DNA from: Methanocella_A sp964548585
GTDB lineage: Archaea; Halobacteriota; Methanocellia; Methanocellales; Methanocellaceae
Assembly (NCBI GenBank): GCA_964548585.1
Contig: CAZJRS010000004.1
Coordinates: forward strand, 9,559 to 73,558
Direction of reading: 5' to 3'
Length of the DNA: 64,000 nucleotides
Of this stretch, positions 6,649 through 14,992 are shown in pieces. The notes under the pieces are model-generated. The model was not told where the DNA came from. It made no database searches and was given only the letters and a program-made list of their open reading frames with translations. Made by a program: the position numbers and the translations under genes. How positions within the stretch are numbered: the first letter of the stretch is position 1; the number at the start of each line of letters is the position of its first letter.

Positions 6649-9462
6649 ATGGGTAGTGTTTTTGATCTTTTGGATGTCCGCGTACGGGATGCGCTCTCCG
6701 AGCTGGGCATGAATGAACCTACGGGGACGCAACAGAGGGCTATTCCGGCTATTCTCAGCGGCGGCCATGTACTCTTGATTGCGCCGACGGGGACGGGGAA
6801 GACGGAGTCCGCCATGTTGCCTGCGTTTGACATGCTGCTGCGGATGAGTTCCGAGGACCGTGAAGGGATCAAGATCCTGTACATCACGCCGTTGAGGGCG
6901 CTTAACCGGGACATGATGAAGCGTTTGAAGTGGTGGTCTAACCGGCTGAACATCAGCATCGATGTGAGGCATGGGGATACTACTACTGGTGACAGGCGTA
7001 AGCAGGCGCTGAAGCCTCCCGAGATTCTCATTACGACGCCAGAAACTGTGCAGGCTATGCTGATGGGCAGCCGGATGAGGCAGAATCTCCGGGGCCTGGT
7101 GATGGTCATTGTCGACGAAGTGCATGAGCTGGCGTCTTCTAAGCGGGGGACTCAGCTGGCAATCGCTATGGAGCGGCTGGCCCGGTTCAAGGAGTTTCGG
7201 CGTGTGGGGCTGTCGGCTACTGTGGGTTCCCCCCAGGAAGTGGCGAAATTCCTGGCGGGCACTGATCGTCAGGCTCAGATCGTTGAAGTCAAGCTGGCAA
7301 AATCACTGGACTTCCATGTCACGTTTCCCGAGGTAATCGACAGCGATAAGCCGCTTTCTAAGCGTCTGCTCACCGATCCTGACATCGCCGGCCAGATCCG
7401 GACGATGATCGATATCATCAAAAAGAATCACTCCACGCTGATGTTTGTCAATACCAGGCAGTCGGCTGAAGCGATTGGGGCGAGATTCAAGAAGCTTGGC
7501 GAGCCTCTCGCTGTTCATCACGGCTCTCTCTCCAAGGAGGCACGTATCGAGGCTGAGGACTCGTTCAAGGATAGCAAAGTCAACGCGCTGGTGTGTACCT
7601 CTTCCATGGAGCTGGGCATCGATATCGGCGAGATCGACCACGTTGTCCAGTACATGTCTCCCCGGGAAGTATCCCGGCTATTGCAGAGGGTCGGCAGAGC
7701 GGGTCACAGCATCGGCGAGACTTCTACCGGCACCATCATCACGATCAACGAGGACGATTCGGCAGAAGCGTGGGCTATCTGTCGCCGGGCTTCCGCAGGC
7801 CAGATCGAGAATGTCGATCTGTATATGAAGTCCTACGACGCGCTGGCTAACCAGGTTTGCGCCATGGCCCTGGAGTATGGTGACATCAGCGCCACAGATG
7901 TCTTCGAGACTGTCCGGAAGGCCTATCCATACGGGGAGCTTTCACGCAAAGAGTTTGATCGTGTACTGCAACAACTGGTCGAAGAGCGCCTGATCTATAT
8001 GAGCCCTGAGGGTCTTATCGGTCGAAAGGTGAAGACCCGGACGTACATGTATGAGAATCTGTCCATGATCCCGGATGAGAAGCGCTTCGACGTGTACGAT
8101 GTGATCAGCGGGCGGATGATCGGCACACTCGACGAGGTATTCGTCGTCAACTTTGCCGATATCGGCGCGATCTTCATCACCAAAGGCGAAATGTGGCGTA
8201 TCGTGGAGGTCACGGAAGACCGAGTCCGGGTTGAACCGATCGAGAACCCCCAGGGAGAAGTCCCCTCGTGGACCGGTGAAGAAATCCCCGTACCTTATGC
8301 CGTGGCGATGGAAGTAGGAGCTATACGACGCAATGTGGCGGAAATGGCAGAGTCCTCGGACGCAGAGATCGTCCGGCATCTGATTAAAACATATCCCACT
8401 GACGAATTCACTGCCGGGCGATTCGTCCAGTATATTCGAAAGCAGATCACTGGAAACTATCCGGTCCCCTCCGATCAACTGATTACGGTAGAGGAAGAGG
8501 AGCGCACCATCATGATCAACGCCTGCTTCGGTCACAAAGTCAACGAGACGCTGGGCAGAGTTGTTACTGCGCTGCTAGCGTCGAGGTTCGGGAGCGGCGT
8601 GGCGATGGAGATCGATCCCTGCCGGATCAAGCTGGAGCTGCCGAAGCGTATCCGCGCAGCGGATGTGGCGAAGATTCTGGCTGATATCGATCCGATCTTC
8701 GTGGAGCCCATCATCGAGAAGACGATGAAGAACACGCTTTTGCTGAAGTGGAAGATGGTGCACGTAGCCCGCAAGTTCGGCGCACTCTCCCGGGACGTCG
8801 ACTATGAGCGCATCAGTATGGACAAGCTGCTCAACGTCTTCGAGGGCACACCCATGTATGAGGAGGCTGTGAACGAGATCCTGCACGACAAGCTGGATAT
8901 CGCCGACGCCATAAAGGTGCTTGAGATGATCCGCTCGGGTGAGATCAAGGTGCTTACCGGCAGGCTGAGCCCCATCGGGGACGCGGGTTTCACCGGCGGC
9001 AGGGAACTGATGGCACCGGAGACCGCTGATCGTTCCATCGTTTTAGCGTTAAAAGAGCGGATCATGAACGATCACGTCATCCTCTTCTGTTTGAACTGCA
9101 GGCAGTACTCCTCAAAGCGAAAAGTGAAAGATGTCGATGACCGTCCTGTCTGCCCGGTCTGTAACTCACGCATGATCGCCGCGCTCAAGCCCTGGGAGAA
9201 AGAGGAGGCCGATCTGGTAAAGAAAGCTGTTAAACAAACGCTGGGAGAAGCCGATATGACCAAGGTGAAAAGAGTATACCGCAACGGCAATCTGGTTCTC
9301 TCTCACGGCCGCATGGCAGTCATTGCCCTGGCTTCGCGAGGTCTCGGCCCCGAATCCGCCGCCCGGGTTATCGGCAGGCAGCGTGAAGATGAAGAAGACT
9401 TCTACCGGGATATACTGAAGGCTGAGCGTGACTATGTCCGGACCCGCAGGTTCTGGGCATAG
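6649..9462 (+). CDS. lhr: Lhr-type superfamily 2 DNA/RNA helicase with C-terminal zinc ribbon
   Basis: The product of about 937 residues starts at ATG 6649 (MGSVFDLLDVRVRDAL). The frame is open further upstream, but that part is repeat DNA. Helicase motifs are complete: Q-motif PTGTQQRAI, Walker A APTGTGKTES (about residues 43-52), TPLRALN, DEVH box VIVDEVHELAS, SAT in RVGLSATVGS, then GSLSKEAR and QRVGRAGHS in the second RecA domain. The middle and C-terminal winged-helix and Lhr-core parts follow. Near the end FCLNCRQY and CPVCNSRM form a four-cysteine zinc site. Lhr proteins unwind DNA or RNA-DNA hybrids in repair and recombination. The gene is monocistronic, and the hairpin at 9498-9511 lies just after it. 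Confidence 0.92.
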   Translation: MGSVFDLLDVRVRDALSELGMNEPTGTQQRAIPAILSGGHVLLIAPTGTGKTESAMLPAFDMLLRMSSEDREGIKILYITPLRALNRDMMKRLKWWSNRLNISIDVRHGDTTTGDRRKQALKPPEILITTPETVQAMLMGSRMRQNLRGLVMVIVDEVHELASSKRGTQLAIAMERLARFKEFRRVGLSATVGSPQEVAKFLAGTDRQAQIVEVKLAKSLDFHVTFPEVIDSDKPLSKRLLTDPDIAGQIRTMIDIIKKNHSTLMFVNTRQSAEAIGARFKKLGEPLAVHHGSLSKEARIEAEDSFKDSKVNALVCTSSMELGIDIGEIDHVVQYMSPREVSRLLQRVGRAGHSIGETSTGTIITINEDDSAEAWAICRRASAGQIENVDLYMKSYDALANQVCAMALEYGDISATDVFETVRKAYPYGELSRKEFDRVLQQLVEERLIYMSPEGLIGRKVKTRTYMYENLSMIPDEKRFDVYDVISGRMIGTLDEVFVVNFADIGAIFITKGEMWRIVEVTEDRVRVEPIENPQGEVPSWTGEEIPVPYAVAMEVGAIRRNVAEMAESSDAEIVRHLIKTYPTDEFTAGRFVQYIRKQITGNYPVPSDQLITVEEEERTIMINACFGHKVNETLGRVVTALLASRFGSGVAMEIDPCRIKLELPKRIRAADVAKILADIDPIFVEPIIEKTMKNTLLLKWKMVHVARKFGALSRDVDYERISMDKLLNVFEGTPMYEEAVNEILHDKLDIADAIKVLEMIRSGEIKVLTGRLSPIGDAGFTGGRELMAPETADRSIVLALKERIMNDHVILFCLNCRQYSSKRKVKDVDDRPVCPVCNSRMIAALKPWEKEEADLVKKAVKQTLGEADMTKVKRVYRNGNLVLSHGRMAVIALASRGLGPESAARVIGRQREDEEDFYRDILKAERDYVRTRRFWA

Positions 9463-9488
9463 GTCACAAGCTATCCTGCTAAGCCTAA

Positions 9489-9511
9489 TAAAAAAAGCGC
9501 CCTAAGGGGCG
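9489..9511 (-). terminator. Hairpin terminator between helicase and lipoprotein genes
   Basis: The stem CGCCC-ctta-GGGCG, read on the minus strand, is followed by seven T. This serves the lipoprotein gene on the minus strand and sits where the convergent helicase transcript also ends. Confidence 0.6.
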
Positions 9512-9546
9512 AAGCTATATTTTATTTCCAGATGCAAAAGGCAGGT

Positions 9547-10029
9547 TTATGGAATTGCCGTAGGCGATGCCATCGCTGATATGTTGGTTCCGGTTACATT
9601 GGTTCCGGCTGCGTCTGTGGTTGTTGCGTCTGTGGTTGTTGCGTCTGTGGTTGTTGCGTCTGTGGTTGTTGCGTCTGTGGTTGCGGTGGATCCGTCAGCG
9701 GTGCTCACATCTAGCTCAGTAGACATTTTCGTAGTATTGTTCCCTGTCAGCATGGTGTTGGGCACTTCTCTCATGCCTTCACTGGTGTTGATAATGCTGG
9801 TATTGTTGCCACTGATGACATCTGGCCACTGGGTAGCCATGCCGGTAATGTTGGCGCTGCTGGCCATGTCGCCGGTACCGGATACTGGTATGGGCGTGTT
9901 AGCTATCACAGTCGGCACCATTGTCGGCTTAGCGGTAGCGTTCATCGCAGGGCCACTTGTACAACCGCTGAGTAATACGACTGCCGCGATCATCGCCACC
10001 ACGGCGATTGCAATGTATGGACTCTTCAT
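9547..10029 (-). CDS. Secreted lipoprotein with TTDAT pentapeptide repeats
   Basis: The 160-residue product starts with a signal peptide (about residues 4-21) and a lipobox LSGC, predicting lipid attachment at Cys 23. The rest is rich in Thr, Ala, Asn and Ser, as in heavily glycosylated or stalk-like archaeal surface proteins. Near the C-terminus a TTDAT-type pentapeptide repeats about five times. No catalytic domain is visible. A T-run terminator lies behind the gene. AT-rich sequence upstream (catatataaaaa on the coding strand) could hold its promoter. Confidence 0.75.
   Translation of the reverse strand: MKSPYIAIAVVAMIAAVVLLSGCTSGPAMNATAKPTMVPTVIANTPIPVSGTGDMASSANITGMATQWPDVISGNNTSIINTSEGMREVPNTMLTGNNTTKMSTELDVSTADGSTATTDATTTDATTTDATTTDATTTDAAGTNVTGTNISAMASPTAIP
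9608..9682 (-). repeat. 15-bp tandem repeat inside the lipoprotein gene, five units
   Basis: Units of gttgcgtctgtggtt (plus strand) follow each other five times, the first with one base changed. The unit length is a multiple of three, so copy-number change keeps the frame and only lengthens or shortens the Thr/Asp/Ala-rich segment. Confidence 0.9.
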
Positions 10030-10361
10030 CGATTCTCCTCCTTAGAAAGCAATTATATCACGACTATATTTTCATTAAGAGATTTTTATATATGTATATA
10101 AAATATGCTCTCGATAAAAGCAGAACGGGTCGTATTATAGAATGTCTTATCACTATCGCTGTGTTGCGCAGCTATGGGGACAAAATGCTTCTTATCTGAA
10201 TTGCCTGGGTAGTCATCTCCGCATCTCTGGCCCATTCAGGTTTCAAGGCCCGGAGTAGCGTTCCTGTTCCGACCAGACTCGTCGCCAATGGTAGATGTTA
10301 CGTTACATACGATTATGTGGAAAATAAAAAATAGGCTGTAGGTTGAGTCCGGCGTGGCTTC
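10030..10361. other. Intergenic region, no gene seen
   Basis: These 332 bases contain AT-rich TATA-like sequence at 10080-10105 (tttttatatatgtatataaaa) that could promote the lipoprotein gene on the minus strand. I see no supported gene or RNA in it. Confidence 0.5.
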
Positions 10362-11174
10362 TCAGGTACCTATCTTTAGGGGTTCGCAGACCTGGCGTAA
10401 TGTGGCAATGGCCGAAAGTGCGGCCAGGAAACTGGTTTTTGGGTTGGACTTCGCGGGCACGTTCTCTACTATCGTCCGCAATTCACCAAACTCGCCAATG
10501 ACCACGATTTCATGGATGTTACGCTTAATTGTGGGGTCCACCACGACACGTACCAGCGTTCGCTCAAACCCTATGCCCACCAGGCTTAACGACGCAGCCA
10601 CGTTGACGTTTGCCGGAAATTCCTTTATGGCCACCGAAGCCGGTCCGTTGAAGATCTCTGTAGGCTCAGTGATTGAGTCCACGTCAATTCCGTTCTTAAC
10701 AATAAAAGGCGCTCCCCGGAGTCCGTTTCCAGGTTTTCTCGTCGTTATCGTGACACTGTCAATTCTACAGATCGAAGCCGCCTTCACTCCATCCAGGCCA
10801 CAGATGGCTCCTGAGGGTAAATACACACTGCAAGCATGCTCCTTAGCGGTCTCTCGTACCTTCTCAAGAAGCTCTTTATCAGCGAACGCTCCCACGCTCA
10901 TGATCATGACGTTTCTGGACTTCGCTAGTGCAGCGAGGGCAACTTCTCTGACTGCTGCCTGTGACGCGGCCTCGACTACGAAATTGGACGCCTCGACAAG
11001 CTCCTCGAGCGGCAGCACTCTTGGCTTCGACTTTAGGGACGCGGCAAAACTGCTTGCTTCCGCGACATCCCTGTCCCAGATTGCCTCTAGCTTCGCGGGG
11101 ATAGTGCCGTTATCGATAGCCCTTGCTATCTCTTTGCCTATCGCCCCGGTGCCTACGATACCGATCCTGAACAT
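10362..11174 (-). CDS. nadX: L-aspartate dehydrogenase
   Basis: The product is about 270 residues from ATG 11174 (MFRIGIVGTGAIGKEIA). An upstream ATG at 11192 is less likely, because the shared TATA box puts the transcript start near 11176. The N-terminal Rossmann motif GIVGTGAIG binds NAD(P). PSGAICGLDG and FPANVNVAASLSLVG are signature stretches of archaeal and Thermotoga-type aspartate dehydrogenases, which oxidise L-aspartate to iminoaspartate, the first step of NAD synthesis. The gene is divergent from nadC with the two starts 53 bases apart, which supports the pathway assignment. nadA is not in the window. Confidence 0.92.
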   Translation of the reverse strand: MFRIGIVGTGAIGKEIARAIDNGTIPAKLEAIWDRDVAEASSFAASLKSKPRVLPLEELVEASNFVVEAASQAAVREVALAALAKSRNVMIMSVGAFADKELLEKVRETAKEHACSVYLPSGAICGLDGVKAASICRIDSVTITTRKPGNGLRGAPFIVKNGIDVDSITEPTEIFNGPASVAIKEFPANVNVAASLSLVGIGFERTLVRVVVDPTIKRNIHEIVVIGEFGELRTIVENVPAKSNPKTSFLAALSAIATLRQVCEPLKIGT

Positions 11175-11196
11175 GCTTCTCGCAGGTCTCATATAC

Positions 11197-11204
11197 TTTT
11201 ATAG
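11197..11204. promoter_or_regulatory. Shared TATA box for divergent nadX and nadC
   Basis: The plus strand reads ttttatag and the minus strand ctataaaa at the same eight bases. The nadC ATG (11228) lies about 27 bases to the right and the nadX ATG (11174) about 27 to the left. One box can therefore direct two leaderless transcripts. Confidence 0.55.
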
Positions 11205-11227
11205 CTAAAATGATTTACGGTGCTACT

Positions 11228-12040
11228 ATGTTCACATCCGAACTCGAACGCTTTATCCAGGAGGACCTCGGCGAAGATGACGATTCAAACGGCATCGTGC
11301 CCCGGACTCCGGCCCGTGCAAGTATTGTCTGTAAAGAAGACGGTGTACTGGCGGGACTGGAAGAGGCGTGTCAGGTTTTCAAGTACTTCCACGTGGACAT
11401 CGAGACACACTACACCGATGGCAACAACCTGAAATCGGGCAGCATCGTCATGTCCCTCGAGGGGGGTGCTGCGGATATCCTGCGCGGGGAGCGCCTCGCA
11501 CTGAACTTTTTAGGCCGCATGAGCGGCATCGCCACGCTGACCCGGCGATGTGTAACACAGGCTGGCAAGGCCAGAATCGCCGCGACACGGAAGACAACCC
11601 CGGGGTTCAGGATGTTCGAGAAGAAAGCCGTCAAGCTCGGCGGCGGAGACTCACACCGCTATGATCTTTCGTCTGCTGTGATGATCAAGGATAACCACCT
11701 GGCTATCATGGGCATCGAGGGAGCTATCTCGGCCGCCAAAAAGGCTGCCAGCTTCACCAAGAAGATCGAGGTCGAGGTCGAGTCAGTCGCTGACGCGGAG
11801 AAAGCGGCAAGCCTGGGCGCTGATATCATCATGTTCGACAACATGCCCCCTGCGAATATCGCCGAAGGCGTAGCCAGCGTTAAAAAGATCAACCCCCGGG
11901 TAATCGTAGAAGCCTCCGGAGGCATCACCCTGCATAATATAGGGGAATACGCCAACGCCGGAGTCGATGTGATCTCATTGGGCGCGCTGACGCGGGATGC
12001 AAAGTGGCTCGACTTCAGCCTCGACATGCAGACCGACTGA
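11228..12040 (+). CDS. nadC: Nicotinate-nucleotide pyrophosphorylase (quinolinate phosphoribosyltransferase)
   Basis: The product is about 270 residues from ATG 11228 (MFTSELERFIQEDLGEDD). The frame is open back to 11210, but the TATA position favours the internal start. The enzyme joins quinolinate and PRPP to give nicotinate mononucleotide. The signature ATRKTTPGFRMFEKKAV with GGGDSHRYDLS is complete. IKDNH, EVEVES and IMFDNM supply the barrel residues that bind phosphates and metal. It is divergent from nadX, the enzyme that starts the same pathway. Repeat DNA follows directly after the stop. Confidence 0.95.
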   Translation: MFTSELERFIQEDLGEDDDSNGIVPRTPARASIVCKEDGVLAGLEEACQVFKYFHVDIETHYTDGNNLKSGSIVMSLEGGAADILRGERLALNFLGRMSGIATLTRRCVTQAGKARIAATRKTTPGFRMFEKKAVKLGGGDSHRYDLSSAVMIKDNHLAIMGIEGAISAAKKAASFTKKIEVEVESVADAEKAASLGADIIMFDNMPPANIAEGVASVKKINPRVIVEASGGITLHNIGEYANAGVDVISLGALTRDAKWLDFSLDMQTD

Positions 12041-12044
12041 TTGA

Positions 12045-12180
12045 ACCACAGAGTGCACAGAGATTGGCACAGAGGCACAGGGTTTTTTTTACCACAGAGT
12101 GCACAGAGATTGGCACAGAGGCACAGAGACTTAAAATTACATCTCTGTGTCTCTGTGAGTTCTTTGTGTTCTCTGTGGTA
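12045..12180. repeat. CACAGAG-type repeat: two direct copies and one inverted copy
   Basis: A unit of about 37 bases (accacagagtgcacagagat...) occurs at 12045-12081 and again at 12091-12127. An inverted, partly diverged copy (…tctgtgtctctgtgagttc…ctctgtggt) occupies 12141-12180. The last two can form a long hairpin. A T8 run (12083-12090) separates the direct copies. The element lies between convergent nadC and the 12254 gene. Confidence 0.85.
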
Positions 12181-12253
12181 GATCTGTAATTTTCTGTGTT
12201 TATAAAATAAGGTTGGAGGACGTGCCGCATGCTGCGGTGGCGTCCTCTATTAT

Positions 12254-13321
12254 TTACTGGCTGATCGCCTTGAGTATCCTCTCGGTATCCACGTTTTCGT
12301 CGAACATGTTCTTCATGAGGTCGATCTTCTGGACGTTCTTGACTCTGACTGTGCGGAGCAACTGCTCCATTTTGTCTACCAGCGCCGTGGTGTCATCCGT
12401 GGTAAGGATGACTGGTACTCCGAGTTCTTCGGCTCTGCCCAGGATCTGGGCGGGCGGGGTCAGGTTTCCTGACAGTATCATGATTCTCATGCGAGCTTCA
12501 AGCGCCGCGATCTGCAGGTCAGCCCGGTCGCCGCCGGTGATGACTGCCCTGTTGTGCTTTCGCCTGAATACCTTGATCGCGCTGTCAGCAGCCAGAGCGC
12601 CTACGACCATGCCGTCTACGGTGACGTCGAGGTTGTTACTTCCGGCCAGCACCTGGCCGTTGAGGCCCTCGGCGATTTCTCTCGCAGAGATCGTCTGAAG
12701 CGCTTTGTTCCTCGGGATTACACCCAGGACTTTGATGCCCTTGCGGTCAAAGTAGGGTACGACCTTCTCCTTGACAAAGTTCATGCGCTCCATACTTGTA
12801 TTGTTGAAGATGATGCCCAGCACTTCTACGTCGTCGGACAGCAGCTTCAGGTAGGTCGTGATCCGGTCTACGGTGTATTCGTCACAGTACTTGGATACCA
12901 GCAGGATCTTGCTCCCGGTGATCCTCGCGACCTCCGAGTCCGATAGGCCGAGTACCGAGCTTCCGCTTACGTCGCCCGCGCCTTCCATGATCATGATGTC
13001 TTTATTCCTGCTCACGTGCTGGAACGTCTTCTTGAGCTTCGGCACCAGCTGTTTGTCCTTGCCCTCCAGCACGTCTTCCAGCAGCTGGTGGGTAAACAGG
13101 ATGGGCGAGATCTCGTCAAGGTTCTCGTCAAGGCCCAGCATCTTCTTCATGTTCACTGCATCATCGTCTACCAGCTCACCGTTCATGTCTACGATGATGT
13201 TACCTACCGGCTTCATGTAGCCTACCTTGAGTTCGTTTTCCTTGAGCTTCATAGCGAGCGCCATACAAAGCGCGCTTTTGCCTGAATAGAGTTCTGTCGA
13301 ACTTACAAGAATCGATCGCAT
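12254..13321 (-). CDS. P-loop (CobQ/BioD-like) plus DRTGG domain protein, phosphotransacetylase-family-like
   Basis: The product has about 355 residues from ATG 13321 (MRSILVSSTELYSGKSALC). An earlier ATG at 13354 only adds an unlikely dozen residues. The N-terminal half is a dethiobiotin-synthetase-like P-loop domain: STELYSGKSA is the nucleotide loop and MIMEGAGD the second acidic motif. The C-terminal half has TGGDRADLQIAAL, a DRTGG domain. The pair matches the regulatory N-terminal half of long phosphotransacetylases, here without the catalytic part. In archaea such stand-alone proteins are common and their role is not firmly known; nucleotide sensing is an inference. The gene is monocistronic. 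Confidence 0.75.
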   Translation of the reverse strand: MRSILVSSTELYSGKSALCMALAMKLKENELKVGYMKPVGNIIVDMNGELVDDDAVNMKKMLGLDENLDEISPILFTHQLLEDVLEGKDKQLVPKLKKTFQHVSRNKDIMIMEGAGDVSGSSVLGLSDSEVARITGSKILLVSKYCDEYTVDRITTYLKLLSDDVEVLGIIFNNTSMERMNFVKEKVVPYFDRKGIKVLGVIPRNKALQTISAREIAEGLNGQVLAGSNNLDVTVDGMVVGALAADSAIKVFRRKHNRAVITGGDRADLQIAALEARMRIMILSGNLTPPAQILGRAEELGVPVILTTDDTTALVDKMEQLLRTVRVKNVQKIDLMKNMFDENVDTERILKAISQ

Positions 13322-13702
13322 ATCTCTCGCATCCTTGTGTGGGCTGATGCCCACACCTCAATCATTCACTGTTCATTTTCGTTTTTACACTAAGATGTAC
13401 TACACGTTTAATCGTTATAGATTTTTCCGTCTGATGATCACTTAATGTATACGATTATTACCGGGGATAATACTGGCGGTCGAAGCCTATTCGATTGTAA
13501 ACGGTCCTGCTGTAGCAGCCTAAGCAAAATGATCCCTCCAAAAGCGTAAATTTCTGTGCTGTTTTGCGCGGAAAATTAGCTTTTTTAAGTTTAGGCTAAA
13601 GCCCTTTTATCTTGTTTCTCATCTGGAAAGCGGACGAGCTTCTGAGTAATTCGAACCACCAAAGTTTTAATGAACAAAAGCTCTATTTCCTCTGGTCTTA
13701 TT
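13322..13702. other. Intergenic region upstream of RuBisCO
   Basis: These 381 bases hold only promoter-like sequence: cccttttatctt near 13600 and gttttaatg near 13665 are candidate TATA elements for the RuBisCO gene. A short hairpin (ctgctgtagcag) lies near 13508. No gene was seen. Confidence 0.45.
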
Positions 13703-14881
13703 ATGACGATGGTACGCACGACTTACTATGTGGAGTCAAAATCCCCGGTGGAGAAAGTGGCGAAGGAGATCGCTGCCGAACAATCGACTGGCACCTGGAC
13801 TGAGGTTGCTGCCGAGAAAGAGGTTCACGAGAGCCTTGGGGCACATGTGGTGCAAGCCGAAGGGAATACTGTAGTCATAGACTTTCCTGCAGAGATCTTT
13901 GAGGCGGACAATGTGCCGCAGATTCTCTCCGTGGTGGCAGGCAACCTGTTCGGCCTCGGTGGGCTGGATGCATGCCGGCTGGTGGATGTGGATTTCGACC
14001 CGTTGACCAGGTATTATAAAGGCCCGGAGTTCGGCATCGAGGATACGCGGAAGATCCTTGGGGTGTACGACAGGCCGCTGGTCGGCACTATTATCAAGCC
14101 GAAGGTCGGCTTAACGCCGAAGCGGACTGCGGACATCGCAGAACAGGCTGCCATGGGTGGTCTTGACCTCATTAAAGATGATGAGACGCTGACTGACCAG
14201 AAGTTCTGTCCGCTGGAAGAGCGCCTGACTATGGTCATGGACAAGCTGCATAAGGTCGAGGATACGCTTGGGAAACCTTGCTTCTACGCGGTCAACGTGA
14301 CCTGCGGCGCAGATATGATCGTCGAGCGTGCCGAACGGGCTGTGGAGCTTGGAGCTAACATGGTCATGGTAGACATCCTGACTGCCGGATTCTCAGCCGT
14401 ACAGGCGCTGACCGATGAGCAGATCGGTGTTCCCATTCACATTCACAGGACGATGCACGGCGCTCTGACTCGGGGCAAATATGGTATCTCTATGCCTGTA
14501 ATATCTAAGCTGACCCGGATGGTCGGCGGCACGAATCTGCACACCGGGACATATGCGGGTAAGATGGAGCGCAACGTGTGCGAGATCGACGAGTCTCGGG
14601 ATATTTTGAGGAAGCCCTGGGCTGGGTATAAGAGAGTATGGCCTGTTGCCTCCGGTGGTCTCTATCCGCAGAAGGTAAGGGCGAACCTGGACTGCTATGG
14701 CATTGATGTAATTTTGCAGGCGGGTGGCGGTATTCACGGGCACCCTGAGGGGACTACCGTGGGGGTTAAGGCAATGTTCCAGGCTGTGGAAGCATGGAAG
14801 GCGGGGCAGACGTTAGAGGAATATGCGAAAACGCACAAGGAGTTGGCGGGTGCTCTGCAGAAGTGGGGGCCGTCACAGTAA
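13703..14881 (+). CDS. rbcL: Type III ribulose-1,5-bisphosphate carboxylase large chain
   Basis: The product has about 392 residues from ATG 13703 (MTMVRTTYYVESKSP). ATG 13670 and 13709 are alternatives. Archaeal type III enzymes fix CO2 onto ribulose-1,5-bisphosphate made from AMP, salvaging nucleosides rather than running a Calvin cycle. All active-site elements are visible: GTIIKPKVG with the catalytic Lys, GGLDLIKDDE with the carbamylated Lys and the metal-binding Asp and Glu, HRTMHGAL, the loop-6 Lys in GTYAGKMER, VASGGL and QAGGGIHGHPEG. The length is shorter than plant-type chains and typical of type III. No small subunit, AMP phosphorylase or R15P isomerase gene is adjacent. The gene is monocistronic. 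Confidence 0.93.
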   Translation: MTMVRTTYYVESKSPVEKVAKEIAAEQSTGTWTEVAAEKEVHESLGAHVVQAEGNTVVIDFPAEIFEADNVPQILSVVAGNLFGLGGLDACRLVDVDFDPLTRYYKGPEFGIEDTRKILGVYDRPLVGTIIKPKVGLTPKRTADIAEQAAMGGLDLIKDDETLTDQKFCPLEERLTMVMDKLHKVEDTLGKPCFYAVNVTCGADMIVERAERAVELGANMVMVDILTAGFSAVQALTDEQIGVPIHIHRTMHGALTRGKYGISMPVISKLTRMVGGTNLHTGTYAGKMERNVCEIDESRDILRKPWAGYKRVWPVASGGLYPQKVRANLDCYGIDVILQAGGGIHGHPEGTTVGVKAMFQAVEAWKAGQTLEEYAKTHKELAGALQKWGPSQ

Positions 14882-14948
14882 ACTATATTCCTCTTTTTTT
14901 AATATATGTGCTCACAGTTCTGACTTCTCCATCATTTGTACAATAAGT

Positions 14949-14958
14949 GTTTATATAA
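14949..14958 (+). promoter_or_regulatory. TATA-like box of the polysaccharide locus
   Basis: gtttatataa lies about 40 bases before the first glycosyltransferase start at 14993. It probably drives the long run of plus-strand genes that follows. Confidence 0.45.
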
Positions 14959-14992
14959 TCAGGCAATATCTTCGTTAAAAGGTGCCTGTGCC

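Noticed and set aside
9581..10045. 154-residue plus-strand frame opposite the lipoprotein
   Set aside because: Val-rich repeats are only the antisense reading of the TTDAT repeat. The minus strand has signal peptide and lipobox.
10008..10199. 63-residue plus-strand frame
   Set aside because: It starts inside the lipoprotein signal region, crosses AT-rich promoter sequence and has no conserved features.
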